Positions 25,779 to 34,484 of a DNA stretch of 64,000 nucleotides are shown here, piece by piece (within the stretch, counting starts at the first letter, position 1; the number at the start of each line of letters is the position of its first letter). The notes below the pieces were generated by a model. It saw nothing but the letters and a program-made list of their open reading frames with translations. It was not told the DNA's origin and searched no databases. The stretch is from assembly GCF_024584785.1 (NCBI RefSeq), contig NZ_CP074112.1, forward strand, positions 620,001-684,000. The letters run 5' to 3'. The stretch comes from Idiomarina loihiensis. GTDB lineage: Bacteria > Pseudomonadota > Gammaproteobacteria > Enterobacterales > Alteromonadaceae. Made by a program: the position numbers and the translations under genes.

Positions 25779-26806
25779 TGGCGTTGCAGCGGGCCTGGTA
25801 CCGGCCCCGCTTAACTTGGTGGCTCGTTTTGCTGCTGCCGTTACAGGCCTTATTTGTGCTTCTGAGTAACCTGCGCCGGTGGAGTTATAAAATTGGCTTA
25901 AAGCGCGCTTATCGAGCGCCAGTTCCAGTCATTGTGGTAGGTAATATTAGTGTCGGTGGCACGGGTAAAACGCCCGTCACCCAAGCGCTAATTGCCTGGC
26001 TAAAAGCCCAAGGCTGGCAGCCCGCTATCATTTCACGCGGGTACGGCGGGCAGGGGCCGTTTCCCTTATTGCTCGATAGCACTATCGACCCCGCCATTAA
26101 CGCGCGTCATAGTGGTGATGAGCCTTGGTTATTAGCGCAGCGCTGCCAGGTACCGGTAGCCGTTGGCAGCAACCGTGAGCAGAGTATCAAGCTGTTACTT
26201 CAACAGCATCCCCAGATTAATCTTATTGTCAGCGATGATGGCTTGCAGCATTACGCCTTAGCTCGTGATCTTGAGCTGGCTGTGATTGATGCTGAGCGCG
26301 GCCTTGGCAATGGTTGGCGCTTACCCATGGGGCCGTTACGGGAGCCGCAGCACCGCTTACAACAGGTAGATTTAGTGGTGCAGAATGGCACGGGTGAACG
26401 CAGTTGGGGCTGGCAGTTTAGCTTGCAAGCTGGCAGGTGGCATCAAGTAGCAAGTCAGCAGCCGATGCCATTACCTCCCCCGCCTTATGTGGCTGTGGCT
26501 GGTATTGGTCATCCGCAACGCTTTTTTGCCACTTTAAAGCAGCTTCGTATCGAGCCGGCAGCTTGCTATCCTTTTGCCGACCATTATGCTTATCAAGCCA
26601 GCGACTTTGCGTCCATGCCAGCTGACCATACGGTTTTAATGACGGAAAAAGATGCCGCTAAATGCCGCTCTTTCGCCCCTGAGAACTGGTATTATTTGCC
26701 GGTGCAAGCGCACTTTGAACAAGATTTTTGGCTGCAATTGCAACAGCTGCTAGCGCCTCTAGCAGCCCAACAGCAAGTCGCCCTATCAACGGAAGCGAAT
26801 GGATAG
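25778..26806 (+). CDS. lpxK: Tetraacyldisaccharide 4'-kinase LpxK
   Basis: Phosphorylates the 4' position of the lipid A disaccharide at the inner membrane. The 342-residue protein has an N-terminal hydrophobic helix (about 14-30) followed by the P-loop GNISVGGTGKTPVT near 51, SRGYGG near 86, GDEPWLLA near 110, and SDDGLQHYAL near 151, all LpxK signatures. Its ATG overlaps the msbA stop. It is followed by trm112 (25 nt) and kdsB, an arrangement common in gammaproteobacteria. Confidence 0.95.
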   Translation: MALQRAWYRPRLTWWLVLLLPLQALFVLLSNLRRWSYKIGLKRAYRAPVPVIVVGNISVGGTGKTPVTQALIAWLKAQGWQPAIISRGYGGQGPFPLLLDSTIDPAINARHSGDEPWLLAQRCQVPVAVGSNREQSIKLLLQQHPQINLIVSDDGLQHYALARDLELAVIDAERGLGNGWRLPMGPLREPQHRLQQVDLVVQNGTGERSWGWQFSLQAGRWHQVASQQPMPLPPPPYVAVAGIGHPQRFFATLKQLRIEPAACYPFADHYAYQASDFASMPADHTVLMTEKDAAKCRSFAPENWYYLPVQAHFEQDFWLQLQQLLAPLAAQQQVALSTEANG

Positions 26807-26831
26807 TTTGCAGGTTTTTGAGGAGTAGAGA

Positions 26832-27029
26832 ATGGCTGTAGATAATAAAACATTAGCAATCTTGGCTTGCCCCTTATGTAAGGGGCGCTTGGTTTGGCAT
26901 GCGCCAAGCCGAGAATTGATTTGCCGTGGTGATAAATTAGCATTTCCTATTCGTAACGATATTCCCATGCTGTTGACGACCGCAGCACGTGAATTAACAG
27001 CGACTGATTTGGAGCAACTTCCCTCATGA
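26832..27029 (+). CDS. Trm112 family (YcaR-like) small protein
   Basis: A 65-residue protein with [11 protein letters not shown] at 9-19 giving one Cys pair and a further cysteine at [12 protein letters not shown], followed by NDIPMLL. This is the bacterial Trm112/YcaR pattern, which in E. coli lies between lpxK and kdsB just as here. Eukaryotic Trm112 activates methyltransferases; the bacterial role is less clear. AGGAG precedes the ATG, and the stop overlaps the kdsB start by 4 nt. Confidence 0.9.
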   Translation: MAVDNKTLAILACPLCKGRLVWHAPSRELICRGDKLAFPIRNDIPMLLTTAARELTATDLEQLPS

Positions 27030-27778
27030 GCTTTACAGTGATTATTCCGGCGCGGTATGCCTCCACTAGGTTACCGGGTAAGCCGTTGGCGATGATTGGT
27101 AATAAATCGATGATTCAGCGGGTGTATGAGCGCGCTGCAGCAGCCGGTGCTGCGGAAGTGATTGTTGCCACCGATGATCAGCGTATCGTGGATGCGGTTG
27201 AGGCATTTGGTGGGCGCGCTATGTTAACCTCAAGTGCCCACAATTCGGGCACTGAGCGCATTGCTGAAGTGATCGAATATTTAGCGATTGCGGATGATCA
27301 TGTGGTGGTTAATGTGCAAGGTGATGAGCCTTTTATACCGCCTGAGATAATCCGCCAAGTAGCAGACAATCTAGCCAATCAAAAGCAAGCACAGATGGCG
27401 ACGTTAGCCGTGCCTATTCATAATTTAGAAGAAGTCACCAGCTCTCATGCAGTAAAGGTGGTCACTGATGTGAACGGCTATGCCTTGTACTTTAGTCGGG
27501 CGCCAATTCCTTACGAGCGCGATGGTTTATGCCGCGCACGCTTAGGTGAGCTTGCCGACTATCGTCGCCATATTGGCATTTATGCCTACCGGGCAGGTTT
27601 TGTTTGGCGTTATGTTGAGTGGGAGCCAAGCCCGCTTGAGCAAATCGAGTCGTTAGAGCAATTACGAGTGCTTTGGTACGGTGAACGCATTCATGTTGCG
27701 GAAGCCATTGCGTCGCCGCCGGCTGGTATTGATACACCAGCCGACCTAGCACGAGCTAATCAGGAAGTAACTGACTAA
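27026..27778 (+). CDS. kdsB: 3-deoxy-manno-octulosonate cytidylyltransferase KdsB
   Basis: Activates Kdo as CMP-Kdo for lipopolysaccharide inner core synthesis. The 250-residue protein begins with [17 protein letters not shown], the nucleotide-binding signature of CMP-Kdo synthetases, and has [12 protein letters not shown] near 93, [13 protein letters not shown] near 152 and the [11 protein letters not shown] motif near 179. Start overlaps trm112 by 4 nt. Its last 23 nt overlap the 3' end of the convergent RND remnant. Confidence 0.96.
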   Translation: MSFTVIIPARYASTRLPGKPLAMIGNKSMIQRVYERAAAAGAAEVIVATDDQRIVDAVEAFGGRAMLTSSAHNSGTERIAEVIEYLAIADDHVVVNVQGDEPFIPPEIIRQVADNLANQKQAQMATLAVPIHNLEEVTSSHAVKVVTDVNGYALYFSRAPIPYERDGLCRARLGELADYRRHIGIYAYRAGFVWRYVEWEPSPLEQIESLEQLRVLWYGERIHVAEAIASPPAGIDTPADLARANQEVTD

Positions 27779-28475
27779 CTTTTATCTGCGCGTGCTGGCA
27801 CAAACGTTGCCAGCGCGCTCGCATACCTATCAAACGGGCATAGGCGTAAGGTACCAAGAACAAACTGGTGAGAGTCGAGAACACCAAACCACCTATTATG
27901 GCAATCGCCATAGGTGCATAAGGAGGACCATCGCCACCAATTTGAGTGGTGCCGAAGGCTAACGGCAACAAACCTAATACCGTGGTTGAAACCGTCATTA
28001 ATATGGGCCGCAAGCGGCTGACACTTCCCTCAATGATGGCTTCTTGCAGGCTTGCTCCGCTAGCCAGTAATTGGTTGATGCGGTCGACTAAGACAATGCC
28101 ATTATTCACCACAATTCCCATCAGGATCAAAATCCCGATCATGGCCATCACGGAAATCGACTGTCCGGTGATGAGTAGCGCCCAAAACACCCCAACAATA
28201 GAGAATAAGAGCGAGGTTATGACCGCTGTCGGGAGCAGGATTGACTCGAACAACGCAGCCATAACAATGTAGATCAGAGCCACGGCAAGTAGGGTATTCA
28301 CCAGCATAACGCTTTCGTTTTCACGTTGCCGTTCAAAGCTACCATCTAAACTCCACAAATACCCCTGCGGTAACTGCAACTGACTCAGAGCCGCGGTGAT
28401 TTCATCACGTGCTTCGTTGGTGGTAAGGTCGGTTAGGTTAGCATCAATCGTTAATGACGTACTAGGTTGCCGGGT
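27756..28475 (-). pseudogene. RND efflux permease remnant (C-terminal fragment)
   Basis: About 240 codons of the last part of an AcrB-type RND permease, open from just after a TAA at 28476-28478. It shows the end of the periplasmic domain (TSLTIDANL, then PQGYLWSLDGSF), and five to six membrane helices with ALFESILLPTAVI, GILILMGIVVNNGIVLVDRIN and RLRPILMTVSTTVLGLLPL, typical of helices 8-12. A complete pump has about 1,030 residues, so roughly 800 are missing. No start codon with a ribosome-binding site exists; the first in-frame start-type codon is a TTG (28379) inside a conserved region. It abuts a truncated membrane-fusion protein in another frame. Hence a deletion relic, not a small gene. 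Confidence 0.85.
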
Positions 28476-29032
28476 TTAACGTAACGAAAAGCAATGTAGC
28501 CACTGATAGGTGCTCGAATCTCGGTTTCTGCGAGATTTAATGCTGCCATGTCGTATTTCGCTTGTAATATCTCGGCTTGAAAGCGCAATTTGTCATACGC
28601 ATCGGCGCTGATCATGTCGCGCTCAGCCATATCCTTTACGCGTTTTAATTCTTGTTTGATGGAGTTTAGCTCGGCGCGAGCTTGGGCTACCTGAATTCGA
28701 TATTCATCGTCACGCATGTGAGCGAGTAATTGTCCAGCTTCAACATAATCACCTTCCTCAACCAAAATCGTTTCAATAATGCCCGTGGCTTTACTGGTGA
28801 CATCAGCTTCATCGCGCGCTTCAAGAGTTGCTGTCGATTTAAAACTTGAGGTTATTTCACCCGCCATAACCGTCTGAGTGGCCACTGGAATACGTGCCAC
28901 CTGAGTTTGTTGTATGTCTACAGCGCTTTCGTTATTAGCGCCGGCATCGCTACAGGCACTGATAGGTAGTGCTAGCATTGAGAGCAAGGCTACTGCGGCA
29001 AATCGATTAGTATTTCTGTAGGTGTTCATCAT
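28451..29032 (-). pseudogene. Truncated RND membrane-fusion protein (N-terminal fragment)
   Basis: The first 193 codons of a HlyD/AcrA-type periplasmic adaptor. It has a lipoprotein signal (lipobox ISAC, Cys27), a lipoyl-like beta hairpin (DVTSKATGIIETILVEEGDYVEAGQLLA), an alpha-helical hairpin (about 105-155) and the return lipoyl strand (ETEIRAPISGYIAFRYVKPGN). It then stops three codons later. Family members have 350-400 residues, so the beta-barrel and membrane-proximal domains are missing. ATG 29032 was chosen; a GTG at 29059 is also in frame. The break coincides with the start of an RND permease fragment, which indicates one deletion through both genes. Confidence 0.82.
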
Positions 29033-29249
29033 CTTGTCCCGATTGAATGCGTTAATCACTCGTTATTATTAGATATTGGTTTTCGGTCAGTAGGTGTTGG
29101 TGTAACGACCAGGTACGAAGACAGATGCATAGAACGTGCCAATTTTATCACTAGCGTTTAAAAAATTGGCTTAACCCTTTGTTTTAACGGTTTTATACAG
29201 GTGCCTCGATGGTTTAGATGAAGACGAGACAGAAAAGGTTTATTGAAGA

Positions 29250-29283
29250 GAAAACAAAAAAAAGCACTCCGAAGAGTGCTTTT
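29250..29283 (-). terminator. Rho-independent terminator of gltA
   Basis: A 10-bp perfect stem AAAAGCACTC/GAGTGCTTTT at 29260-29283 with a 4-nt loop. On the minus strand it is followed by eight Ts, 31 nt after the gltA stop. Confidence 0.9.
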
Positions 29284-29313
29284 CACTAAAAAATGGCGAG
29301 TTCCACTGCGATG

Positions 29314-30594
29314 TTAGCGTTTCAGTGGTTTAAAATCGCGTTGTGCTGAACCTGTGTATAATTGACGTGGACGTCCAATCTTCTGATTCGCTTCACCCAT
29401 CATTTCGTGCCAGTGTGAAATCCAACCGACAGTTCGCGATAAGGCAAAAATAACCGTAAACATATTAGTAGGAATACCAATAGCTTTCAGGATGATACCT
29501 GAGTAGAAGTCTACGTTCGGGTACAGTTTCTTCTCAACAAAGTACGGGTCTTCAAGAGCAATACGCTCAAGTTCCATAGCGACATCTAACAATGGATCTT
29601 GGATGTTTAACTCTTTGAGTACTTCGTGGGCACTTTCACGCATGACGGTAGCACGTGGGTCAAAGTTCTTGTAAACGCGGTGACCAAAGCCCATCAGACG
29701 GAACGGATCGTTCTTATCTTTGGCCTTTTCAACGTACTTAGGAATGTTTTCAACAGAACCAATCTCACTCAACATACGCAAGCAAGCTTCGTTGGCACCA
29801 CCATGAGCTGGTCCCCACAAAGATGCGACACCCGCGGCAATACAAGCGTACGGGTTAGCGCCTGAAGAGCCGGCTAAACGTACGGTTGAGGTTGAAGCGT
29901 TTTGCTCATGATCCGCATGCAAAGTGAAAATGCGATCCATAGCTTTGGCGATGGTCGGGCTGATTTTGTAATCTTCAGCCGGTACTGAGAACATCATATT
30001 CAAGAAGTTTTCAGCATAGCTCAGGTCGTTACGAGGGTACACGAACGGTTGGCCGATGCTAAATTTATAGGCCATCGCAGCAATCGTCGGCATTTTAGCG
30101 ACCAAGCGATAGCCACTACGTAAGCGCGCTTGCTCGTCGTGAATATCGAGATCAGCATGATAAAACGAAGATAAAGCTCCGGTAACGGCACATAGCATAG
30201 CCATAGGGTGCGCATCACGACGGAAGCCGTTAAAGAAATTATGCAAACCTTGGTGAACCATGGTGTGCTTGGTGATGGTTTGCTTAAACGCATCATATTC
30301 TTCACGCGTTGGTGCTTCACCGTGCAGCAACATGTAACACACTTCGAGATAGTCCGCTTGAGTCGCTAGCTGATCAATAGGATATCCGCGATGCAGAAGA
30401 ATGCCTTGCTCACCATCAATGTAGGTGATCTTTGATTCACAAGATCCTGTTGCTAGGAAGCCCGGGTCGAAGGTGAAAAAACCATGCTTGCCTAAAGTAC
30501 GCACGTCAATTACATCATAGCCGGCTGTACCAGATAAAACTGGCAATTCAATGGATTGGCCGTCAATCTGCAGGGTGGCTTTACGATCAGCCAT
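29314..30594 (-). CDS. gltA: Citrate synthase (type II)
   Basis: Condenses acetyl-CoA with oxaloacetate. The 426-residue length is that of the hexameric, NADH-sensitive gammaproteobacterial enzyme. Visible are FTFDPGF and [11 protein letters not shown] in the N-terminal domain, [45 protein letters not shown] (split here by its His and Ser catalytic positions) near 262-305, [14 protein letters not shown] near 317 and DFYSGI near 365, with the catalytic His, His and Asp. AGGAG lies upstream of ATG 30594. It is divergent from sdhC, with a 563-bp shared control region and its own terminator, so it is monocistronic. Confidence 0.97.
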   Translation of the reverse strand: MADRKATLQIDGQSIELPVLSGTAGYDVIDVRTLGKHGFFTFDPGFLATGSCESKITYIDGEQGILLHRGYPIDQLATQADYLEVCYMLLHGEAPTREEYDAFKQTITKHTMVHQGLHNFFNGFRRDAHPMAMLCAVTGALSSFYHADLDIHDEQARLRSGYRLVAKMPTIAAMAYKFSIGQPFVYPRNDLSYAENFLNMMFSVPAEDYKISPTIAKAMDRIFTLHADHEQNASTSTVRLAGSSGANPYACIAAGVASLWGPAHGGANEACLRMLSEIGSVENIPKYVEKAKDKNDPFRLMGFGHRVYKNFDPRATVMRESAHEVLKELNIQDPLLDVAMELERIALEDPYFVEKKLYPNVDFYSGIILKAIGIPTNMFTVIFALSRTVGWISHWHEMMGEANQKIGRPRQLYTGSAQRDFKPLKR

Positions 30595-30643
30595 AAGGAA
30601 ATCTCCTTGTTTAAGTCTGCTTCATCACTAAAAAGGGCGATAG

Positions 30644-30673
30644 AATTTACTAGATCTTAACCCTCCGTGTCAA
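30644..30673 (-). promoter_or_regulatory. Candidate sigma-70 promoter of gltA
   Basis: On the minus strand, a perfect -35 TTGACA (30668-30673), an 18-nt spacer and a -10 TAAATT (30644-30649, 4 of 6). The predicted start lies about 40-45 nt before the gltA ATG. Found by eye and not scored. Confidence 0.45.
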
Positions 30674-30691
30674 TTCAAACAGTTGTTTGAA
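30674..30691. promoter_or_regulatory. PsrA-type operator palindrome at gltA promoter
   Basis: TTCAAAC-AGTT-GTTTGAA: a perfect inverted repeat with 7-bp arms and a 4-bp spacer. It matches the CAAAC-N4-GTTTG form of the TetR-family fatty-acid regulator PsrA box. It touches the upstream edge of the candidate gltA -35 element. Confidence 0.55.
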
Positions 30692-31028
30692 CCACATCTT
30701 TGTATTGATTTAGGTCAACACTGAGTGTCTTGCTAGGCAACACAACCGAGTATGATTACGCAACTGTGTGACAGTTAGATTATCGCCCATTAACTTTTTC
30801 GGTGCTAGCGGTGATCGATGCACCGGGTTTGTTCGTTTGCTTGCAGTTGGCAAGAGCGTCAACTGGGATCAGCCAAACGATGACAAAAAGATCCAACTGC
30901 TGTTATACGCTCATCCCTGTGCGAGCGGTATACTACTAAGGTCGGATTGTCATTTAGTGCTGGATTTTATTGTCTTGATCTAATCTGAATTAATTTGCGT
31001 TTTTAAGCAGAAAGCCGCTGTTTGATAA

Positions 31029-31057
31029 TTGTAATTAAGTGTTATGGCTTATATACT
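31029..31057 (+). promoter_or_regulatory. Candidate sigma-70 promoter of sdhCDAB
   Basis: -35 TTGTAA (31029-31034), a 17-nt spacer and -10 TATACT (31052-31057, 5 of 6). This gives a leader of roughly 95 nt before the sdhC GTG. The -35 lies inside the ArcA-like site. Confidence 0.5.
31030..31044 (+). promoter_or_regulatory. Candidate ArcA-binding site upstream of sdhC
   Basis: TGTAATTAAGTGTTA matches 12 of 15 positions of the ArcA-P consensus GTTAATTAAATGTTA. Overlap with the -35 of the candidate sdhC promoter would fit anaerobic repression of succinate dehydrogenase by ArcA, as known in E. coli. Confidence 0.42.
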
Positions 31058-31157
31058 TTGGCGGCGATCTCACAGGGTCCTCTAGTCAATGCTCGATTAT
31101 GAGGATGTTTGAAGTTCCGAGCATGTTATCAATGCTTTTCTGTAAGGCACAACAATC

Positions 31158-31532
31158 GTGAAAAAACAAAGACCTGTAAATTTAGAACTAAGTACTATTA
31201 GATTTCCTGCTGCGGCAATCAGTTCCATTCTCCATCGCGTGTCTGGTGTTATCATGCTAGGCGGTGTTGGCTTTTTGGTCTGGGCGCTAGCTACATCATT
31301 GCAATCAGCTGAAGGCTTTGCGCTCGTGCAAGACCTGCTTACCGGCTTCGTTGCTAAGTTTATTGCTTGGGGTATTTTAACCGCCTTGGGGTATCACTTG
31401 TTAGCAGGTGTACGTCACATGGTTATGGACCTTGGTCACTGGGAAGAGCTTGATTCAGGCCGCATCAGTGCACAAGCCGTATTCGTTTTAGCAATCCTTG
31501 TTTCAATACTGGTAGGGGTGTGGTTATGGTAA
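31158..31532 (+). CDS. sdhC: Succinate dehydrogenase cytochrome b556 subunit SdhC
   Basis: A 124-residue membrane anchor of complex II with three helices. SILHRVSGVIM near 22 carries the ubiquinone-site Ser and Arg, and HLLAGVRHMVMDLGH near 83 carries the haem-ligand His. It starts with GTG at 31158; the N-terminus KKQRPVNLELSTIRFP is conserved in the family, which fixes the start. It overlaps sdhD by 7 nt. Confidence 0.94.
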   Translation: MKKQRPVNLELSTIRFPAAAISSILHRVSGVIMLGGVGFLVWALATSLQSAEGFALVQDLLTGFVAKFIAWGILTALGYHLLAGVRHMVMDLGHWEELDSGRISAQAVFVLAILVSILVGVWLW

Positions 31533-31882
31533 AAGCAGCTTCAACCTTCGGCCGTTCAGGCAGCCACGATTTTATTTTAATTCGTGCATCCGCCATCATC
31601 ATGGCGTTATACACCATCTTTATGGTGAGCTTCCTGGTGTCAGCCGACACGTTAACGTATGCAACTTGGACTAACTTATTCGCTAACCTAGGTATGAAGA
31701 TCTTTACCATGTTGGCCTTAACCGCGGTGTTAATTCACGGCTGGATTGGGATATTCCAAGTTTTAACTGACTACGTTAAAAACACCGGCTTACGAGCTTT
31801 TCTTCAATATGTGGTATGTGTTGCACTTATCGTTTACTGGTTAGCCGGTTTATTGGTAGTGTGGCCAGTGGAGGGTGTCTAA
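31526..31882 (+). CDS. sdhD: Succinate dehydrogenase membrane anchor SdhD
   Basis: A 118-residue three-helix subunit. ALIHGWIGIFQVLTDYVK near 70 contains the second haem His region and the Asp-Tyr pair near the quinone site. ATG 31526 was chosen; a GTG two codons earlier (31520) is also in frame. It overlaps sdhC by 7 nt and ends directly before the sdhA GTG. Confidence 0.93.
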   Translation: MVKAASTFGRSGSHDFILIRASAIIMALYTIFMVSFLVSADTLTYATWTNLFANLGMKIFTMLALTAVLIHGWIGIFQVLTDYVKNTGLRAFLQYVVCVALIVYWLAGLLVVWPVEGV

Positions 31883-33649
31883 GTGAGCGTACAAACACTC
31901 GAATTTGATGCCGTAGTAATCGGCGCTGGCGGCGCAGGTATGCGCGCTGCTTTACAAATTTCTCAAGCGGGCATGACCTGTGCCTTGATGTCTAAAGTAT
32001 TCCCAACTCGTTCGCACACAGTTTCAGCGCAAGGTGGTATCACCGTAGCGTTAGGAAATGCGCACGAAGATAACTGGGAATGGCACATGTTTGATACCGT
32101 GAAAGGCTCAGACTATATTGGTGACCAAGACGCGATCGAATACATGTGTAAAACAGGTCCGGAAGCCATTTTGGAACTAGAAAACATGGGCTTGCCTTTC
32201 TCACGTTTCGAGAATGGTAAAGTTTATCAGCGTCCATTCGGTGGTCAATCAAAAGCCTTTGGTGGCGAGCAGGCAGCGCGTACTGCAGCTGCTGCCGACC
32301 GTACCGGTCACGCCTTATTGCATTTGCTTTATCAGCAAAACGTCAAAAATAAAACCACCGTTTTTTCTGAGTGGTATGCACTAGATTTAGTTAAAAACGA
32401 AGACGGTGCCATTGTTGGGGTGACCACCCTGAACATCGAAACTGGCGAAATCTTCTACGTTAAAGCGAAAGCTGTCGTGTTAGCAACGGGTGGTGCGGGT
32501 CGTATTTACGCATCAACCACCAATGCTCACATCAATACCGGTGACGGTGTAGGTATGGCATTACGCGCTGGCGTACCAGTGCAAGATATGGAAATGTGGC
32601 AGTTCCACCCAACTGGTATTGCCGGTGCCGGTACCTTAGTAACTGAAGGTTGCCGTGGTGAAGGTGGTTACTTGTTGAACAAAGATGGCGAGCGCTTTAT
32701 GGAGCGTTATGCTCCGAATGCTAAAGATTTAGCATCGCGTGACGTGGTAGCTCGTTCAATGATGACGGAAATTCGCGAAGGCCGTGGTTGCGATGGTCCA
32801 TTAGGGCCACACTTGAAACTGAAACTAGACCACTTAGGTCGTGATGTTTTAGAAAGCCGCTTACCAGGCGTGTGCGATTTGGCTAAAACCTTTGCTCACG
32901 TTGATCCAGCCGAAGAGCCGATTCCAGTTATCCCAACCTGTCATTACATGATGGGCGGTATTCCTACCGATGTTAACGGTCAAGCATTGCAGATCGACGA
33001 CCAAGGCAACCCTACGCCAATTCACGGCTTATTTGCCTGTGGTGAGATTGCGTGCGTATCGGTGCACGGTGCTAACCGTCTTGGTGGTAACTCGTTGTTA
33101 GACTTGGTGGTATTTGGTCGTGCAACAGGCTTACATTTGGCCGAGGCAATGGCATCATTGGGCGATGCGAAAGAAGCTCGTCAGGATGATATCGATGCTG
33201 CGTTGGCACGTGTTCGTCGTTGGGAAAATAACAAAGATGGCGAAGATCCGGTTCAAATTAAGAAAGATTTGCAGCGTTGCATGCAGTTAAACTTCTCGGT
33301 ATTCCGTGAAGGGAAAGCGATGGCTGAAGGCTTAGAAGAGTTGAAACAGATTCGTGAGCGGCTGAAAAATGCACGTCTTGACGATACCAGTAAAGAATTC
33401 AACACCCAGCGCATTGAGTGCTTAGAGTTGGATAACTTAATGGAAACTGCCTATTCAACCGCAGTAGCAGCTAACTTCCGTACGGAAAGCCGTGGTGCGC
33501 ATAGCCGTGCTGACTTCCCAGATCGCGATGATGACAACTGGTTGGTACATACCGTGTATCGCCCACAAGATGAATCTATTGTGAAGCGCGAAGTTAACAT
33601 GCAGCCTAAGCTGCGCGAAGCATTCCCGCCGAAAGCGCGGACTTACTAA
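31883..33649 (+). CDS. sdhA: Succinate dehydrogenase flavoprotein subunit SdhA
   Basis: The 588-residue catalytic subunit, oxidising succinate to fumarate. [14 protein letters not shown] is the FAD dinucleotide fold near residue 11; [10 protein letters not shown] near 45 holds the histidine that binds FAD covalently. [21 protein letters not shown] near 243 and [11 protein letters not shown] near 354 form the active site, and [16 protein letters not shown] lies near 393. GTG start at 31883 immediately follows the sdhD stop with GGAGG upstream. Confidence 0.97.
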   Translation: MSVQTLEFDAVVIGAGGAGMRAALQISQAGMTCALMSKVFPTRSHTVSAQGGITVALGNAHEDNWEWHMFDTVKGSDYIGDQDAIEYMCKTGPEAILELENMGLPFSRFENGKVYQRPFGGQSKAFGGEQAARTAAAADRTGHALLHLLYQQNVKNKTTVFSEWYALDLVKNEDGAIVGVTTLNIETGEIFYVKAKAVVLATGGAGRIYASTTNAHINTGDGVGMALRAGVPVQDMEMWQFHPTGIAGAGTLVTEGCRGEGGYLLNKDGERFMERYAPNAKDLASRDVVARSMMTEIREGRGCDGPLGPHLKLKLDHLGRDVLESRLPGVCDLAKTFAHVDPAEEPIPVIPTCHYMMGGIPTDVNGQALQIDDQGNPTPIHGLFACGEIACVSVHGANRLGGNSLLDLVVFGRATGLHLAEAMASLGDAKEARQDDIDAALARVRRWENNKDGEDPVQIKKDLQRCMQLNFSVFREGKAMAEGLEELKQIRERLKNARLDDTSKEFNTQRIECLELDNLMETAYSTAVAANFRTESRGAHSRADFPDRDDDNWLVHTVYRPQDESIVKREVNMQPKLREAFPPKARTY

Positions 33650-33663
33650 GGTTAGGTGAAACG

Positions 33664-34383
33664 ATGAAGACGTTGAATATTTCAGTGTATCGTTACAACC
33701 CGGACGTTGATAACGCCCCGTACATGAAGGATTACTCCATTGAAGTGGAAGCTAATCGCGACATGATGGTGTTGGATTTATTATTGTTGCTGAAAGAGCA
33801 AGATCCAACGTTGGCGTTCCGTCGTTCATGCCGTGAAGGTGTATGTGGTTCTGACGGCCTCAACATGAATGGTAAAAACGGATTGGCTTGTATCACGCCA
33901 TTGTCAGCTCTTAAAGGTGGCAACAAGAAAATCGTGATTCGTCCATTACCGGGCTTGCCAGTGATTCGTGACTTGATTGTAGATATGAGCCAGTTCTACG
34001 CTCAATATGAGAAGATTAAGCCTTATCTGATCAATGATGACAAAACTCCACCAGCGCGTGAGCGTCTGCAAACGATTGAAGAACGTGCGAAATTAGACGG
34101 TCTGTACGAGTGCATCTTGTGTGCATGTTGCTCAACCTCTTGTCCGTCGTTCTGGTGGAATCCAGATAAGTTTATCGGTCCTGCTGGCTTGTTACATGCC
34201 TATCGGTTCTTGATTGATAGTCGTGATACTGCCACCGAGCAGCGTCTTGATGACTTAGATGATGCCTTCAGCGTATTCCGCTGCCATGGCATTATGAACT
34301 GTGTCAATGTATGCCCGAAAGGGTTGAACCCAACCAAGGCTATTGGACACATCAAATCCATGCTATTGAATCGTGCGATTTAA
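33664..34383 (+). CDS. sdhB: Succinate dehydrogenase iron-sulfur subunit SdhB
   Basis: A 239-residue subunit carrying three clusters. The [2Fe-2S] cysteines lie in SCREGVCGSDGLNMNG and the following LAC, and the [4Fe-4S] and [3Fe-4S] ligands lie in CILCACCSTSCPSFWW and CHGIMNCVNVCPKGLNP. It passes electrons from SdhA flavin to quinone. It starts 14 nt after sdhA and is followed by a terminator hairpin before sucA. Confidence 0.97.
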   Translation: MKTLNISVYRYNPDVDNAPYMKDYSIEVEANRDMMVLDLLLLLKEQDPTLAFRRSCREGVCGSDGLNMNGKNGLACITPLSALKGGNKKIVIRPLPGLPVIRDLIVDMSQFYAQYEKIKPYLINDDKTPPARERLQTIEERAKLDGLYECILCACCSTSCPSFWWNPDKFIGPAGLLHAYRFLIDSRDTATEQRLDDLDDAFSVFRCHGIMNCVNVCPKGLNPTKAIGHIKSMLLNRAI

Positions 34384-34428
34384 CCATTTCGCATAGATTT
34401 GCTATAGTTGTGGCCGAGCTGTATCGAA

Positions 34429-34459
34429 ATAGCCATCCAGCTTGGGTGGCTATTTTTTT
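34429..34459 (+). terminator. Terminator or attenuator between sdhB and sucA
   Basis: Stem ATAGCCATCC/GGGTGGCTAT (10 bp with one G-U pair), 5-nt loop, followed by a run of seven Ts. It lies 45 nt after sdhB and 26 nt before sucA. With so little room for a sucA promoter, partial read-through is likely. Confidence 0.82.
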
Positions 34460-34484
34460 GTAAAACGAGTGTGAAGGAACAGCG

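Larger units (their letters stand above)
30595..31157. other. Intergenic control region between gltA and sdhC
   Basis: A 563-bp gene-free stretch, the longest in the window. It holds a candidate gltA promoter and PsrA-type palindrome at its left end, and a candidate sdhC promoter with an ArcA-like site at its right end. The central 300 bp or so (about 30,700-31,000) contain only a weak 71-codon frame without a ribosome-binding site; I see no recognisable RNA gene in it. Confidence 0.7.

Noticed and set aside
28379-28379. TTG start making the RND fragment a real 207-residue gene
   Set aside because: The homologous frame extends upstream of the TTG to 28475 and no ribosome site is present, which fits a truncated relic.
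30768-30983. A 71-codon plus-strand frame in the gltA/sdhC gap
   Set aside because: It starts at a GTG without a ribosome-binding site, the product shows no coherent hydrophobic or domain pattern, and it lies in a control region.
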